A program made the position numbers and the translations under genes. A model generated the notes under the pieces. It saw only the letters and a list, made by a program, of their open reading frames with translations, had not been told where the DNA came from and searched no databases. 64,000 nt of DNA from Natronomonas halophila (GTDB lineage Archaea; Halobacteriota; Halobacteria; Halobacteriales; Haloarculaceae): the NCBI RefSeq assembly GCF_013391085.1, contig NZ_CP058334.1:2418001-2482000 (forward strand), given 5' to 3'. Below, piece by piece: positions 51,087-59,574 of this stretch; within the stretch, counting starts at the first letter, position 1, and the number at the start of each line of letters is the position of its first letter.

Positions 51087-53348
51087 ATGTTGGTGATGGA
51101 ATACGGCCTCGTCGCCCTCTGGCTGGCGATGTATCTCATCGTGGGACTCGCGACGCTCCCACTCGCAGCGGCCCTGTTCCCCCGGTTTCAGGACGCCGGC
51201 GCTGCCTTCGCCATCCCGGTCGGACTCGGAACCATCGGTATCGTCGGCTATCTGGTCGGCCATCTCGCCTTCGGCTGGCCGGCGCTGCTCGCCGCCCTCG
51301 TCGTGCTGCTCGCGGCCAGCGCGTTCGCCGGCGACAACGAACTCGTCGACGAGTACGCCTACGCCGAGGTCGCTGTCGTCTTTGCGGTCGCCTTCGGGTT
51401 CCTCGTCGCGATTCGTTCCGTAACTCCGGAAATCGCCCCATTACCGCTCGCTATCGGCGAGAAATTCCTCGATTTCGGCCTGCTCCGGACGTCGCTTCGT
51501 GCCGAGGCGCTCCCGCCGGAGGACATGTGGTTCGCCGGCGAGAGCCTGCAGTATTACTACGGCGGCCAGATGCTTACGGCGCTGTTGACGATACTGACCG
51601 GCACTGCGCCGCGGTTCGCCTACAACCTCGCGCTGGCGGGGTTTTACGCCTCGCTGGTGACCGCCGCCTACGGACTGGCGGGCGCAATCGCCGACTCCCA
51701 CGGCGCGCCCCGACGCATCGCGGCCGGCCTCGGTGCCTTCTTCGTCGGTATCGCGGGGAACCTCTATACCGCCGGGCAGGTCCTCGTGTGGCTGCTGCCG
51801 GACTCGCTGGTCGCGTCGGTGACTGGCTTCGAGCGGGGCGGTGAGATTCTGTCGTGGAACCCGACGGAGTTCTGGTTCTTCGATACCAGTCGAATCATCC
51901 CGGGCACGATAAACGAGTTCCCGCTGTTCGCATGGCTCAACGGCGACCTTCACGCTCACATGCTGACCACGCCGTTCACGCTGCTGGTCGCCGCCCTCTG
52001 TTTCAGCTACTGGCAGACGCCGGAACCCGAACGCACGCGACGGCGACTGCTGCTGGCCTCGACTGCCCCAGTCGCGGGCTTTCTCGCCATCTCGAACACG
52101 TGGGACTTCCCGATAGCCGCCGGAGTCGTGCTGCTGACGGTCGCCTTCGCGCCGAGCGACCCGGCGACGCTGCTTCCGCCTCGACTGGCCGAGCGCGTCC
52201 CCCCGCGTGAGGGCCTTCTCGAAGAGGTACGCCGCGACGGGCTTGCCCTCGCCGGTGCAGTCGCGGTCCTGCTCGTCGGCGGTCTCCTCGTGATTCCGTT
52301 CTGGTTCGGAACTGCGAGCACGCGAAGCCTCGGCTTCTTGCCACCGCGGAGTGACCTCGGACCGCTCCTCATCGTCCACGGCGGCTTCCTGTTGGCTTTC
52401 GTCCCGTATCTCGCCGGCCGCGTCTATGGGACCGTGACGGTACCACGGAAGCGTCTCGCCGCCGCTGCGGTAATCGGGGCGGTCCTCCTCGTCGCTGTCT
52501 GGCTGTCCGGTTTCGCGGCGGTAGCGCTTTTCGGACCGCTACTCGTCGCCGCGTGGTACCTGCTGCGCCGCCGGGCCGATGTCGGGTTCGAGGCGGTGCT
52601 GCTGCTCGCCGGCATCGGCCTCGTGCTCATCGTCGAGTTCGCCTACGTCATCGAACCGCAGTACCAGGGGACGGACCTCGAGCGGATGAACACGGTGTTT
52701 AAGACCTACATGCAGGTGTGGGTCCTCTGGGCGCCGGCCGCGGGTGTCGCACTCGCGAGGCTGGTGGACCCCTCGAACGCGCTCCCGTCGGTCGATACGC
52801 CGGCCTGGCGGTCCGCGGGCGTGGCTATCGCCTGCGCGGTCCTATTGACGACCGGCCTCTATGCTGGGTTCGCGGTTCCGGCACATTTCGGTAACCAGCC
52901 GGTCGGTTCCGACGGGCCGACGCTCGACGGGACTGCCTACACGTACGAGCGCTATCCCGACGAAGCAGCGGCTATCGACTGGCTCGACGCTCGCGAGGGT
53001 CAACCGACCATCGTAACTGCCGCACCGGGCGGCTATCGGTGGAACCCCGACGAGGGACAGGGCGCATCGGCGCCGGCGAGCCTCACCGGCGTGCCGACCG
53101 TCCTCGGCTGGTTCCACGAACGACAGTACCGCGGCGGGGAACCGTACGAGAAGCGCCTCTCTGATGTCGAGACGATTTACGAGGGGTCGACCGTCGAACA
53201 GTCGTCGCTCTTCGAGCGCTACGACGTGGAATACGTCTACGTCGGGCCGGCAGAACGCGCACGATACGACCTCGCAATCGAGGACCACCCGGACCTTGCG
53301 GTCGCCTTCTGGGAGGGAGATGTCGTCATCTACGAGGTTCAGGGCTGA
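51087..53348 (+). CDS. DUF2298 (YYY) membrane protein, archaeal surface-glycan type
   Basis: 753 residues, about 14 membrane helices in two blocks. The diagnostic block is MWFAGESLQYYYGGQMLTALLTILTG (about 147-172), which gives the YYY name, and SRIIPGTINEFPLFAWLNGDLHAHMLTTPFTLLVAAL. DUF2298 proteins occur in Archaea and some chloroflexi beside glycosyltransferases and are thought to be lipid-linked glycan enzymes of GT-C type. A TATA-like TATAGG (51066-51071) fits a leaderless start at 51087 or at the second ATG (51096). Divergent from the GT2 gene. Confidence 0.85.
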   Translation: MLVMEYGLVALWLAMYLIVGLATLPLAAALFPRFQDAGAAFAIPVGLGTIGIVGYLVGHLAFGWPALLAALVVLLAASAFAGDNELVDEYAYAEVAVVFAVAFGFLVAIRSVTPEIAPLPLAIGEKFLDFGLLRTSLRAEALPPEDMWFAGESLQYYYGGQMLTALLTILTGTAPRFAYNLALAGFYASLVTAAYGLAGAIADSHGAPRRIAAGLGAFFVGIAGNLYTAGQVLVWLLPDSLVASVTGFERGGEILSWNPTEFWFFDTSRIIPGTINEFPLFAWLNGDLHAHMLTTPFTLLVAALCFSYWQTPEPERTRRRLLLASTAPVAGFLAISNTWDFPIAAGVVLLTVAFAPSDPATLLPPRLAERVPPREGLLEEVRRDGLALAGAVAVLLVGGLLVIPFWFGTASTRSLGFLPPRSDLGPLLIVHGGFLLAFVPYLAGRVYGTVTVPRKRLAAAAVIGAVLLVAVWLSGFAAVALFGPLLVAAWYLLRRRADVGFEAVLLLAGIGLVLIVEFAYVIEPQYQGTDLERMNTVFKTYMQVWVLWAPAAGVALARLVDPSNALPSVDTPAWRSAGVAIACAVLLTTGLYAGFAVPAHFGNQPVGSDGPTLDGTAYTYERYPDEAAAIDWLDAREGQPTIVTAAPGGYRWNPDEGQGASAPASLTGVPTVLGWFHERQYRGGEPYEKRLSDVETIYEGSTVEQSSLFERYDVEYVYVGPAERARYDLAIEDHPDLAVAFWEGDVVIYEVQG

Positions 53349-53366
53349 CAGGCGGCGACCGCTTTC

Positions 53367-53405
53367 GATAGCCCGCGTGCCGCACGACCGCCTCGGCGGG
53401 CTATC
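53367..53405. terminator. Stem-loop between two convergent genes
   Basis: Ten-base perfect arms GATAGCCCGC (53367-53376) and GCGGGCTATC (53396-53405) enclose a 19-base loop. It stands 19 bases after the DUF2298 stop, between convergent genes, so a bidirectional 3'-end structure is likely. No T-tract follows. A second small palindrome GTTTA-GTATA-TAAAC lies at 53440-53454. Role inferred. Confidence 0.35.
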
Positions 53406-53503
53406 GGCGAGGGATTAGAGCATACGGCCGCTGGCCGCGGTTTAGTATATAAACTGCCGGACGAAAACAGACGGTAGAACGGGGACGAACGTTGGGGCCG
53501 CGC

Positions 53504-53770
53504 TTAAACGGAGAGTTCGCCCTTGGCCTTGACGACGTCGAGGGCGTCGGCGTCGATGGTGTCGACATCGAGGTGCATCGGGATGTACTGGCGTTTCTCG
53601 AACGTCTCGCGTTCGTCCTCGGTGCCGATGGTACACCACAGCTGGACGCGGTCGGGGCCGTGCCATTCGCCCTGCCGGGAGATGTTGAAGCAGACGTGTT
53701 CCTCGCCGTCGTAGTTGATGATGGCGTCCTTCCGGATGCCGGGGTCCCCGTGGATGATGAGGTGCTTCAT
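53504..53770 (-). CDS. Conserved small haloarchaeal protein (HAH_0734-like)
   Basis: 88 residues, compact and mostly beta: MKHLIIHGDPGIRKDAIINYDGEEHVCFNISRQGEWHGPDRVQLWCTIGTEDE... The pattern matches a small protein family found across haloarchaea, named after HAH_0734 from memory. No catalytic motif. The ATG at 53770 lies 145 bases from the L44e gene on the other strand. Confidence 0.72.
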   Translation of the reverse strand: MKHLIIHGDPGIRKDAIINYDGEEHVCFNISRQGEWHGPDRVQLWCTIGTEDERETFEKRQYIPMHLDVDTIDADALDVVKAKGELSV

Positions 53771-53914
53771 GCGCGGGTGTTTGCAGGAATATGGGTTAAG
53801 CGCTTCGAAGGCCGCTATCGGTACTGGCGTCGGTTCGTCGCCGGCAACCGACGCCGGATAGCGGACGCGAAACCAAACCCGTTTTAACCTACGGTGCGTT
53901 AGCCGTCGATAACT

Positions 53915-54196
53915 ATGGAAATGCCACGCCGGTTCAACACGTATTGCCCGCACTGCGACGCCCACCACCAGCACGAGGTCGAGAAGGTCCGCTCGGGCCG
54001 TTCCTCGGGAACGAAGTGGGACGCTCGCCGAACCCGCCGCGGAAAGGCCGTCATCGGCAACGCCGGTCGCTTCTCTAAGGTGCCCGGTGGCGACAAGCCG
54101 ACCAAGAAGACGGACCTGAAGTACCGCTGCAGCGACTGTGGCAAGGCCCACCTCCGCGAGGGATGGAGAGCAGGCCGTCTCACCTTCCAGGAGTAA
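53915..54196 (+). CDS. rpl44e: 50S ribosomal protein L44e
   Basis: 93 residues. Archaeal/eukaryotic large-subunit protein with a zinc ribbon: [15 protein letters not shown] (Cys11, Cys14) and [20 protein letters not shown] (Cys at about 73 and 76). The middle has the basic [40 protein letters not shown] linker. A TATA-like GTTTTAACC near 53880 precedes the start. S27e follows 2 bases later; the two are classically paired. Confidence 0.95.
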   Translation: MEMPRRFNTYCPHCDAHHQHEVEKVRSGRSSGTKWDARRTRRGKAVIGNAGRFSKVPGGDKPTKKTDLKYRCSDCGKAHLREGWRAGRLTFQE

Positions 54197-54198
54197 GT

Positions 54199-54372
54199 AT
54201 GGCAGGAAGCTTCTTCCGCGTCGAATGCGCGGACTGTGAGAACGAACAGGTCATCTTCGGAAAGGCCGCCAACGAAGTCAACTGCGCCGTCTGTGGCTCG
54301 ACGCTCGCGACCCCGACGGGTGGCGACGCTGAGTTCCACGGCGACGTCGTCGAGACCGTCGAAGCGCGATAG
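54199..54372 (+). CDS. rps27e: 30S ribosomal protein S27e
   Basis: 57 residues. Small-subunit zinc protein with Cys pairs CADCEN and CAVCGS (about 10/13 and 29/32) flanking the conserved [13 protein letters not shown]. Directly downstream of L44e (2 bases), in the same transcript. Short but full length for the family. Confidence 0.94.
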   Translation: MAGSFFRVECADCENEQVIFGKAANEVNCAVCGSTLATPTGGDAEFHGDVVETVEAR

Positions 54373-54429
54373 GACCGAACCGGCGGGCGGAACGGTGCTT
54401 TTATTCTTATAAGACGGGTAGCGGTGAGT

Positions 54430-55230
54430 ATGAAATATAGCGGCTGGCCTTCTCCGGGCGAACTTGTCGTCGGACGCGTCGACGAGATAGAGGACTTCGG
54501 GGTCTTCGTCGACCTCGAAGAGTACGAGGACAAACGCGGGCTGGTCCACGTCAGCGAGGTGGCCTCCGGATGGATCAAGAACGTCCGGGACCACGTCAAC
54601 GAAGACCAGATGGTCGTCTGCAAGGTCATCGAAGTCGACCAGGACGCCCAGCAGGTCGACCTCTCCATCAAGGACGTCAACGACCACCAGCGCTCCGAAA
54701 AGGTTCAAGAGTGGAAAAACGAACAGAAAGCCGACAAGTGGATGGAAATCGCCTTCGGCGAGGACATCGACGACGACCGGTTCCGCTCGATTGCCAACGA
54801 ACTCATCGACCAGTACGGCTCCCTTTATAAAGGGTTCGAGGAGGCCGCCATCCACGGCGAGGAGGCGCTCGAATCGACCGACCTCGACGACGATGACATC
54901 GACGTCATCGTCGAGACGGCCCGCGAAAACGTTTCGGTCCCCTACGTAACAGTGACGGGCTACGTCGACCTCGAATCCCCCGACGTCGACGGCGTCGAGG
55001 ACGTCCGCGAGGCCATGCAGGCCGCCGAGGGCAACGGCGAAGTCCCCGAGGAGGTCGAACTCGACGTCACCTACGTCGGCGCGCCCGAGTACCGCATCAA
55101 GGTGAAGGCGCCGAACTACAAGACCGCCGAAACCCAACTGGAAGAAAGCGCGGCCCGCGCCCGCGAGGCCATCGAGGCCGCCGGTGGCACCGCCGACTTC
55201 CACCGCGAACGCCGCACCGACGAGGAGTGA
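54430..55230 (+). CDS. Translation initiation factor aIF2 subunit alpha
   Basis: 266 residues, homologue of eIF2-alpha, which with beta and gamma subunits delivers Met-tRNAi. Residues 1-85 are an S1 domain: [39 protein letters not shown]...[12 protein letters not shown]. The helical middle and the C-terminal alpha-beta domain ([50 protein letters not shown]) follow. A TATA-like TTATAAGAC (54406-54414) fits a leaderless start at this ATG; a GTG two codons upstream is less likely. Confidence 0.95.
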   Translation: MKYSGWPSPGELVVGRVDEIEDFGVFVDLEEYEDKRGLVHVSEVASGWIKNVRDHVNEDQMVVCKVIEVDQDAQQVDLSIKDVNDHQRSEKVQEWKNEQKADKWMEIAFGEDIDDDRFRSIANELIDQYGSLYKGFEEAAIHGEEALESTDLDDDDIDVIVETARENVSVPYVTVTGYVDLESPDVDGVEDVREAMQAAEGNGEVPEEVELDVTYVGAPEYRIKVKAPNYKTAETQLEESAARAREAIEAAGGTADFHRERRTDEE

Positions 55231-55244
55231 GGTAGCGACCCCCG

Positions 55245-55427
55245 ATGGCCAAATCCGACATTCGCGTCTGCTCGGCGTGGGAATCGACCCACGACCGCCC
55301 GGTCTACACGCTCGGCGAGGAATGTCCCGAGTGTGGCGCCGACGCCGAAAACACCGCGCCCGCGCCGTTCAACCCCGAAGACCCCTACGGCGAGTATCGG
55401 CGGCGAGCGCGGCGCCGCGACGAGTAG
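55245..55427 (+). CDS. nop10: rRNA pseudouridylation protein Nop10, reduced zinc site
   Basis: 60 residues, part of the H/ACA RNP with Cbf5, Gar1 and L7Ae. The family core VCSAWESTHDRPVYTLGEECPECG and FNPEDPYGEYRRRARR is clear. Typical archaeal Nop10 has two CxxC pairs, but here the first pair is Cys9-Ser-Ala-Trp12, so one zinc ligand is missing (Cys27 and Cys30 remain). The zinc site is therefore incomplete or uses another residue. Follows aIF2-alpha by 14 bases. Confidence 0.9.
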   Translation: MAKSDIRVCSAWESTHDRPVYTLGEECPECGADAENTAPAPFNPEDPYGEYRRRARRRDE

Positions 55428-55476
55428 TTCTCAAACATCGCCGTGTTCTTATGCGGCCGGACCACCAGTACGGTGC

Positions 55477-56232
55477 ATGGACGCCTTCGATATCGAGACC
55501 GTTTCCGACCCGGACCTTGAGGACCCCGTCCTCGTCGAGGGGCTGCCCGGCGTCGGCCACGTGGGGAAACTCGCCGCCGAACACCTGCTGGAGGAGTTCG
55601 ACGGCGAGTTGGTACGCCGCGTTTACTCCGAACACTTCCCGCCGCAGGTGACCGTCGACGAGGGGCGCACGCAGTTGGCCTCCGCGGAGGTCTACGCGCT
55701 GCAGGAACCCGAACGGGACTTGCTCGTCCTCACCGGCGACCATCAGGCCGGCGACGGGCCGGGCCACTATCGCCTGACCGAGGGCTTTCTGGACGTCGCC
55801 GACGGGTTCGACGTCGACCGAATCTTCGCACTCGGCGGGGTTCCGACCGGCGAACTGGTCGACGAACCGGATGTCATCGGCGCCGCGACGACCGACGAGT
55901 TCATTGAGGACCTCGAAGACGTCGGCGTGGAGTTCCGCGAGGACGAACCCGCTGGCGGCATCGTCGGCATCTCCGGCCTCCTGCTCGGCCTCGGCGAGCG
56001 CAACGGGTTCGAGGCCGCCTGCCTGATGGGCGAGACCAGCGGCTATCTCGTCGACCCCAAAAGTGCCCGCGCAGTGCTGGAGGTCCTGCAGGAGGCGGTC
56101 GGCTTCGATATCGGCTACGACTCCCTCGAGGAACGGGCCGAGGAGATGGAGGAAGTCGTCAAGCGCATCCGCCAGATGGAACAGCAGGGGTCGGCCGCGC
56201 CGAGCGAGGAAGACCTCCGATATATCGGATAG
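55477..56232 (+). CDS. Proteasome assembly chaperone PAC2-family protein
   Basis: 251 residues. The N-terminus VLVEGLPGVGHVGKLAAEHLLEEFDGELVRRVYSEHFPPQV is the PAC2/DUF75 signature, followed by VLTGDHQAGDGPGHYRLTEGFLD and EPAGGIVGISGLLLGLGERNG. Such proteins in Archaea are suspected proteasome-assembly chaperones. Follows Nop10 by 49 bases. Located in a translation-centred cluster. The start ATG at 55477 is unambiguous. Confidence 0.88.
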   Translation: MDAFDIETVSDPDLEDPVLVEGLPGVGHVGKLAAEHLLEEFDGELVRRVYSEHFPPQVTVDEGRTQLASAEVYALQEPERDLLVLTGDHQAGDGPGHYRLTEGFLDVADGFDVDRIFALGGVPTGELVDEPDVIGAATTDEFIEDLEDVGVEFREDEPAGGIVGISGLLLGLGERNGFEAACLMGETSGYLVDPKSARAVLEVLQEAVGFDIGYDSLEERAEEMEEVVKRIRQMEQQGSAAPSEEDLRYIG

Positions 56233-56281
56233 CCGCTGTCGCATCGATAAACGTCTTAAGCGATTCTTCCCTAGGGGGCCT

Positions 56282-56911
56282 GTGCCCGTCGAAGCGCTGC
56301 TAACGCTTCCCCGATGGCTCTACCTCGGGGTGTTGCTCGGTGCTCTCCTGAGCGTCGGCGTCGCCGTGACGTTCGTCGTTGCCGCGCGCGTGTTCCCCGA
56401 CGGAGGAGGCGATACCGGCCGAAGCTTTTCGACGGAGGACCGCCGTCGGGTAGAGATTCGCCGCTATCTGGACGCCATCGGCGAAGGATTCACCGAGGAC
56501 GTCGCCGTCCACGGCGAACGCGTCGCGTTCTACCTTCCACACCGGGGCGTGGCCGTCACGTTCGATGCCCGAACTTTCTACGCGCTCGACGGAACGCCGA
56601 CCCACGCGGTGCTGGTCGAACACGAACTACCGGGTATCGCTCTGGGCTCCCGTCTCCCGTTCGAAACGCCCGATATCTCCTTCGGTGAGGACGAAAACGA
56701 ATCCGAAACCGCCAGCCAGGCCGACCGCCTCACCGAACGCGAACGGGCCGCATATGCCGTCCTCGGCCTCCCGGCGGACGCCGACCGGAACGCGGTCCAG
56801 CGGGCCTACCGCAAGCGAATCAAGGAGGTCCACCCGGACCACGGCGGCGACAAGGCCGCCTTCGAACGCGTCCGCGACGCCTACGATACCGCCAAACGAC
56901 ACGCCTCATGA
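56282..56911 (+). CDS. J-domain protein with N-terminal membrane helix
   Basis: 209 residues from a GTG at 56282. A transmembrane helix (WLYLGVLLGALLSVGVAVTFVVAARVF, about 12-36) precedes an extended domain (about 40-145) and a C-terminal J-domain: AAYAVLGLPADADRNAVQRAYRKRIKEVHPDHGGDKAAFERVRDAYDTAK, with the HPD motif that stimulates Hsp70 (DnaK). It recruits DnaK to the membrane. The GTG was preferred because no ATG fits the N-terminal helix. It overlaps the next small gene by 4 bases (ATGA). Confidence 0.82.
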   Translation: MPVEALLTLPRWLYLGVLLGALLSVGVAVTFVVAARVFPDGGGDTGRSFSTEDRRRVEIRRYLDAIGEGFTEDVAVHGERVAFYLPHRGVAVTFDARTFYALDGTPTHAVLVEHELPGIALGSRLPFETPDISFGEDENESETASQADRLTERERAAYAVLGLPADADRNAVQRAYRKRIKEVHPDHGGDKAAFERVRDAYDTAKRHAS

Positions 56912-57117
56912 CACGAGTTCCAATTACCGACGACGTAATCGAACAGCTCTCGGAAGTCCTCGCCGCCGATATGCTCGACGACGAGCACAACTGGATGGGC
57001 GCGAGTTTCGCCGCACAGGACCTCGGCCACGAGGCCCTCGCGGAGTTCATTTACGAAGCCGACGCCGCAACCTACTACGAGGCCCTCCAGCGGGCGAAAG
57101 ACCGCAACGAAGACTGA
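56908..57117 (+). CDS. Small acidic hypothetical protein
   Basis: 69 residues, mostly helical: PITDDVIEQLSEVLAADMLDDEHNWMGASFAAQDLGHEALAEFIYEADAATYYEALQRAKDRNED. No family recognised. The 4-base overlap with the J-domain gene (ATGA) suggests co-translation, so it may be a partner of that protein. Confidence 0.65.
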   Translation: MTRVPITDDVIEQLSEVLAADMLDDEHNWMGASFAAQDLGHEALAEFIYEADAATYYEALQRAKDRNED

Positions 57118-57170
57118 TGGCCTGATGGCTAAAGTTTCTCTACGAACTCTTAAACGAGATACGAACAGGT

Positions 57171-57944
57171 TCAGATATCGTCGACTTCGTAGGCGAGGCC
57201 GGCATCCCGGAGCGCGTCGGTGACGCGGCCGGCGAGGTCCGTCGTCGCAACGACGACGACGTCGAGGCCACGACTCGCGGCGTCGGCCGCAACTTCGCCC
57301 GCAGCGAAGGTCACGTCCGCTTCGGTGTCGGATTTCCGAAGGGCGGCGACGGCTTCGACGCCCGCGGCGGCGACGACGTCGGCCTCGGCGGCCGCAGTGG
57401 CGAGCGCTTCGGAACCGTCGGGATAGCTCGACCGGATGGGCGAGACCTGAAAGACGGTTACGTCGCCGGGTTCGAGGTCGATGATGCCGGCGAAGCCGGT
57501 GACGCCGACGACCTCGCCTTCGGCGGCGTCGGTCGTGGCGACGCCCGTTGCGGGGCCTTCGTCGCCGGGGTCGGCATGGAGGAGGCCGTCCTCGATGAAC
57601 AGCGACACCGTCTCCCCCGATTCGATGTCGGCAGTCGCGAAGGCGGCATCCTCCTGCATACTTCCGAGGACGTCCTCGGTGACGTGGTCGGCAAAGCGCT
57701 TGACGTCGGAGGCCTGCTGGAAGAGCCAGTCGACGCCCTGCTTGGTGACGCGATACCGCGACCGGGCCTCCTTTTCGACGAGGCCTTCGTCGACGAGTTC
57801 GCGGATGTACTCCGAGACCGCTTGGCTCGTCACCCCGACTGCGTCGGCGATTTCCCCCTGATTGACCGCCGGCTGCCGGTCCGCGATTTCGACGAGAACG
57901 CGGAACTTCGTCGCGGCCCGCTTGTTGTCGAGCACCTCGACCAT
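57171..57944 (-). CDS. Winged-helix transcriptional regulator with ligand-type C-terminal domain
   Basis: 257 residues. The N-terminal winged helix (about 10-75) is FRVLVEIADRQPAVNQGEIADAVGVTSQAVSEYIRELVDEGLVEKEARSRYRVTKQG. The C-terminal ~150 residues form an alternating alpha/beta domain without visible catalytic residues, possibly sensing a ligand. A TATA box (TTTATAAATAA on the minus strand, about 57962-57972) ends about 20 bases before the ATG, so the gene is leaderless and the start is well supported. The regulated target is not readable. Confidence 0.82.
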   Translation of the reverse strand: MVEVLDNKRAATKFRVLVEIADRQPAVNQGEIADAVGVTSQAVSEYIRELVDEGLVEKEARSRYRVTKQGVDWLFQQASDVKRFADHVTEDVLGSMQEDAAFATADIESGETVSLFIEDGLLHADPGDEGPATGVATTDAAEGEVVGVTGFAGIIDLEPGDVTVFQVSPIRSSYPDGSEALATAAAEADVVAAAGVEAVAALRKSDTEADVTFAAGEVAADAASRGLDVVVVATTDLAGRVTDALRDAGLAYEVDDI

Positions 57945-58059
57945 ACCGACCTCTCGTATCGGTTATTTATAAACCCCGGCGACTCCGGGCGTTTGCGGGG
58001 TGCTGGTTGGCCCTCCCAATACCCGTCAGGGATTTGCCGTCTACTCACCAAGCGACGGT

Positions 58060-58752
58060 ATGGACTTCGTGCCGCGTGACCGCGCCGTCTATCTGCCGTC
58101 GGCCGACGTGCTCGTCCTCGCGGACCTCCACGTCGGCCGGGACGCGGCCTCGAACGTTCACGCGCGACTCGGCGAGCACGAAGACCTCACCGAGCGATTC
58201 GAAGCGCTGCTGGCCCACTACGGCCCCGCCGAAGCGGTCATCGCCGGTGACCTGCTGCATTCCTTCGATGCCCTGCCGACTGGCACCGCCCAGACGGTCC
58301 ACGAACTCCGTGATATCGCCGCCGAAGCCGACTGTCGCGTCGTCGTCACGCCCGGCAACCACGATTCGATGCTCGGCGAACTGTGGGAGGGCTCGACTCC
58401 CGACGAATACCGTCCCTCGGGGGCTGATACCGTGATTACGCACGGCCACGAACCCCCGGAGGCGGATGCCGACTGCTACGTCGTCGGCCACGACCACCCG
58501 ACCATCGATATCGAGGGCCAGCGGCATCCCTGCTATCTGTACGGCACCGAGCAGTACGACACCGCCGACGTGCTGATGCTGCCGGCCTTCAGCCGCGTGC
58601 CTGCGGGGATGCGTATCAACGACATGTCCGCAAGCGATTTCCAGTCGCCTCTCATCAAACGCGTGAACGCGTTCCGGCCCATCGTCCGGGATGAGGTTGC
58701 CGACGAGACACACGAGTTCCCGCCGCTCGGCGAGTTCCGGCGCCATTTATAG
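58060..58752 (+). CDS. Metallophosphoesterase
   Basis: 230 residues of the calcineurin-like phosphoesterase fold. Motifs in order: VLADLHVGRD (DxH), AGDLLHSFD (GDLxH), TPGNHDSML (GNHD), THGHEP (GHxP) and VVGHDHPTI (GHDH). These residues form a two-metal active site. Haloarchaeal homologues are annotated as nucleases or phosphatases without fixed substrate. The ATG at 58060 starts the domain; an earlier in-frame start is possible. Confidence 0.9.
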   Translation: MDFVPRDRAVYLPSADVLVLADLHVGRDAASNVHARLGEHEDLTERFEALLAHYGPAEAVIAGDLLHSFDALPTGTAQTVHELRDIAAEADCRVVVTPGNHDSMLGELWEGSTPDEYRPSGADTVITHGHEPPEADADCYVVGHDHPTIDIEGQRHPCYLYGTEQYDTADVLMLPAFSRVPAGMRINDMSASDFQSPLIKRVNAFRPIVRDEVADETHEFPPLGEFRRHL

Positions 58753-58822
58753 CGGTCCCCGACCCCGACGCCAAATCGGTCGGTAGCGGTACACATAAGG
58801 GATAGCGACCAAATCAGCGCAT

Positions 58823-58966
58823 ATGAGCATCTCCGACATCAAGGAACAACACGACCATCCCGCGTGGTTCACCGCCGGGGGGACCGCCGTCGCCTACGTC
58901 CTCATCCTCGTCACGATGACGATTCTGCTGTTCGGCCTGCCGTTTGTGGTTTTCTCCCTGCTATAA
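58823..58966 (+). CDS. 47-residue single-pass membrane protein
   Basis: A short frame reading MSISDIKEQHDHPAWF..., with one membrane helix (about 19-46). A TATA-like CACATAAGG (58794-58802) lies about 25 bases before the ATG. Similar very small proteins with a DHPAWF box and one helix exist in haloarchaea, which supports it, but no function is known. A palindromic element starts 3 bases after its stop. Confidence 0.68.
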   Translation: MSISDIKEQHDHPAWFTAGGTAVAYVLILVTMTILLFGLPFVVFSLL

Positions 58967-58969
58967 CCC

Positions 58970-59326
58970 ACTTTTTGCACGACGAGCCTGCGGCCGTCTG
59001 CTCGCGGGCCTTCGGCCCGCTCGCATGGTCCGAGAGACCTACGGTCTCTCGCTACCCGGCAAAAACTTCGATGAAAAATAGCGCGTACTCCTTCCGGCGG
59101 CCTTCGGCCGCCTCCAGTCCGTGTGCGCTACCGGACGCTCACTTCGTTCGCGTCCGGCGTGGTTCGAAAGGCGCTACGCGCCTTTCGTCATGCGAAAAGA
59201 GCGCTTTGCGCTCTTTTCAGCAAACCGCCTCGGGGGCGTTCTCAGGAAGACTCGCTTCGCTCATCTTCCAACGCTCTGGTTCGCTACGCTCACGAGACCT
59301 TCGAACGCCCCCACCCGGCGGATGCT
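58970..59326 (+). repeat. Modular palindromic element 5 (after the 47-residue gene)
   Basis: ACTTTTTGCACG starts 3 bases after the stop. The first ~110 bases (to about 59080) match element 4 in inverted orientation almost exactly, including CGGGCC/GGCCCG and GAGAGACC/GGTCTCTC stems, GGCAAAAACTTCGATGAAAAA and a CGAGACG region. The middle has many perfect small hairpins. In the end module AACCGCCTCGGGGGCG...CCCCCACCCGGCGGATGCT, the stem is interrupted by an inserted palindromic stretch (59241-59305 region), unlike the uninterrupted copies in elements 1-3. Confidence 0.75.
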
Positions 59327-59334
59327 ACAACCAG

Positions 59335-59372
59335 TTCTGGCGTAGCTATCTACGGTGCGTTCTGGCGTAGCT
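59335..59372. repeat. 13-bp direct repeats between elements 5 and 6
   Basis: TTCTGGCGTAGCT occurs at 59335-59347 and again at 59360-59372, 25 bases apart, exactly in the short gap that separates the two inward-facing elements. Their origin is unknown; they could mark an insertion or recombination junction. Confidence 0.6.
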
Positions 59373-59391
59373 TCCGAGCCAAAACAAGAGG

Positions 59392-59574
59392 AGATGTCCG
59401 CGAGCGAAGCGAGCGCGGGACCAAGGGCCGACGGTAGCGAGACTCCGAACGAAGTGAGGAGTCTCGTTATGGCGAACGGGGAGCGAAGCGACCCGTGAGC
59501 CGAGGGAGGCCCGCCGTGTCTTTTTCATGAAAGTTTTTGCCGCGAGCGCCAGCGGCGCTCGCGTGCAAAAAGTT
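59392..59574 (-). repeat. Modular palindromic element 6 (after the PAN gene, minus orientation)
   Basis: Read on the minus strand from 59574: AACTTTTTGCACGC begins at the base after the PAN stop. A perfect stem GCGAGCGCC/GGCGCTCGC follows, then GGCAAAAACTTTCATGAAAAAGACACGGCGG, shared with element 2. Further on, the block 59439-59499 matches 3005-3064 of the dapD-lysA gap, and CTTGGTCCCGCG is shared with elements 2 and 4. The end module is only partial, GCGGACATC without the AACCGC side. Confidence 0.72.

Noticed and set aside
53440-53454. Promoter at GTTTA-GTATA-TAAAC
   Set aside because: It lies between two convergent gene ends and no gene or RNA follows at the right distance.
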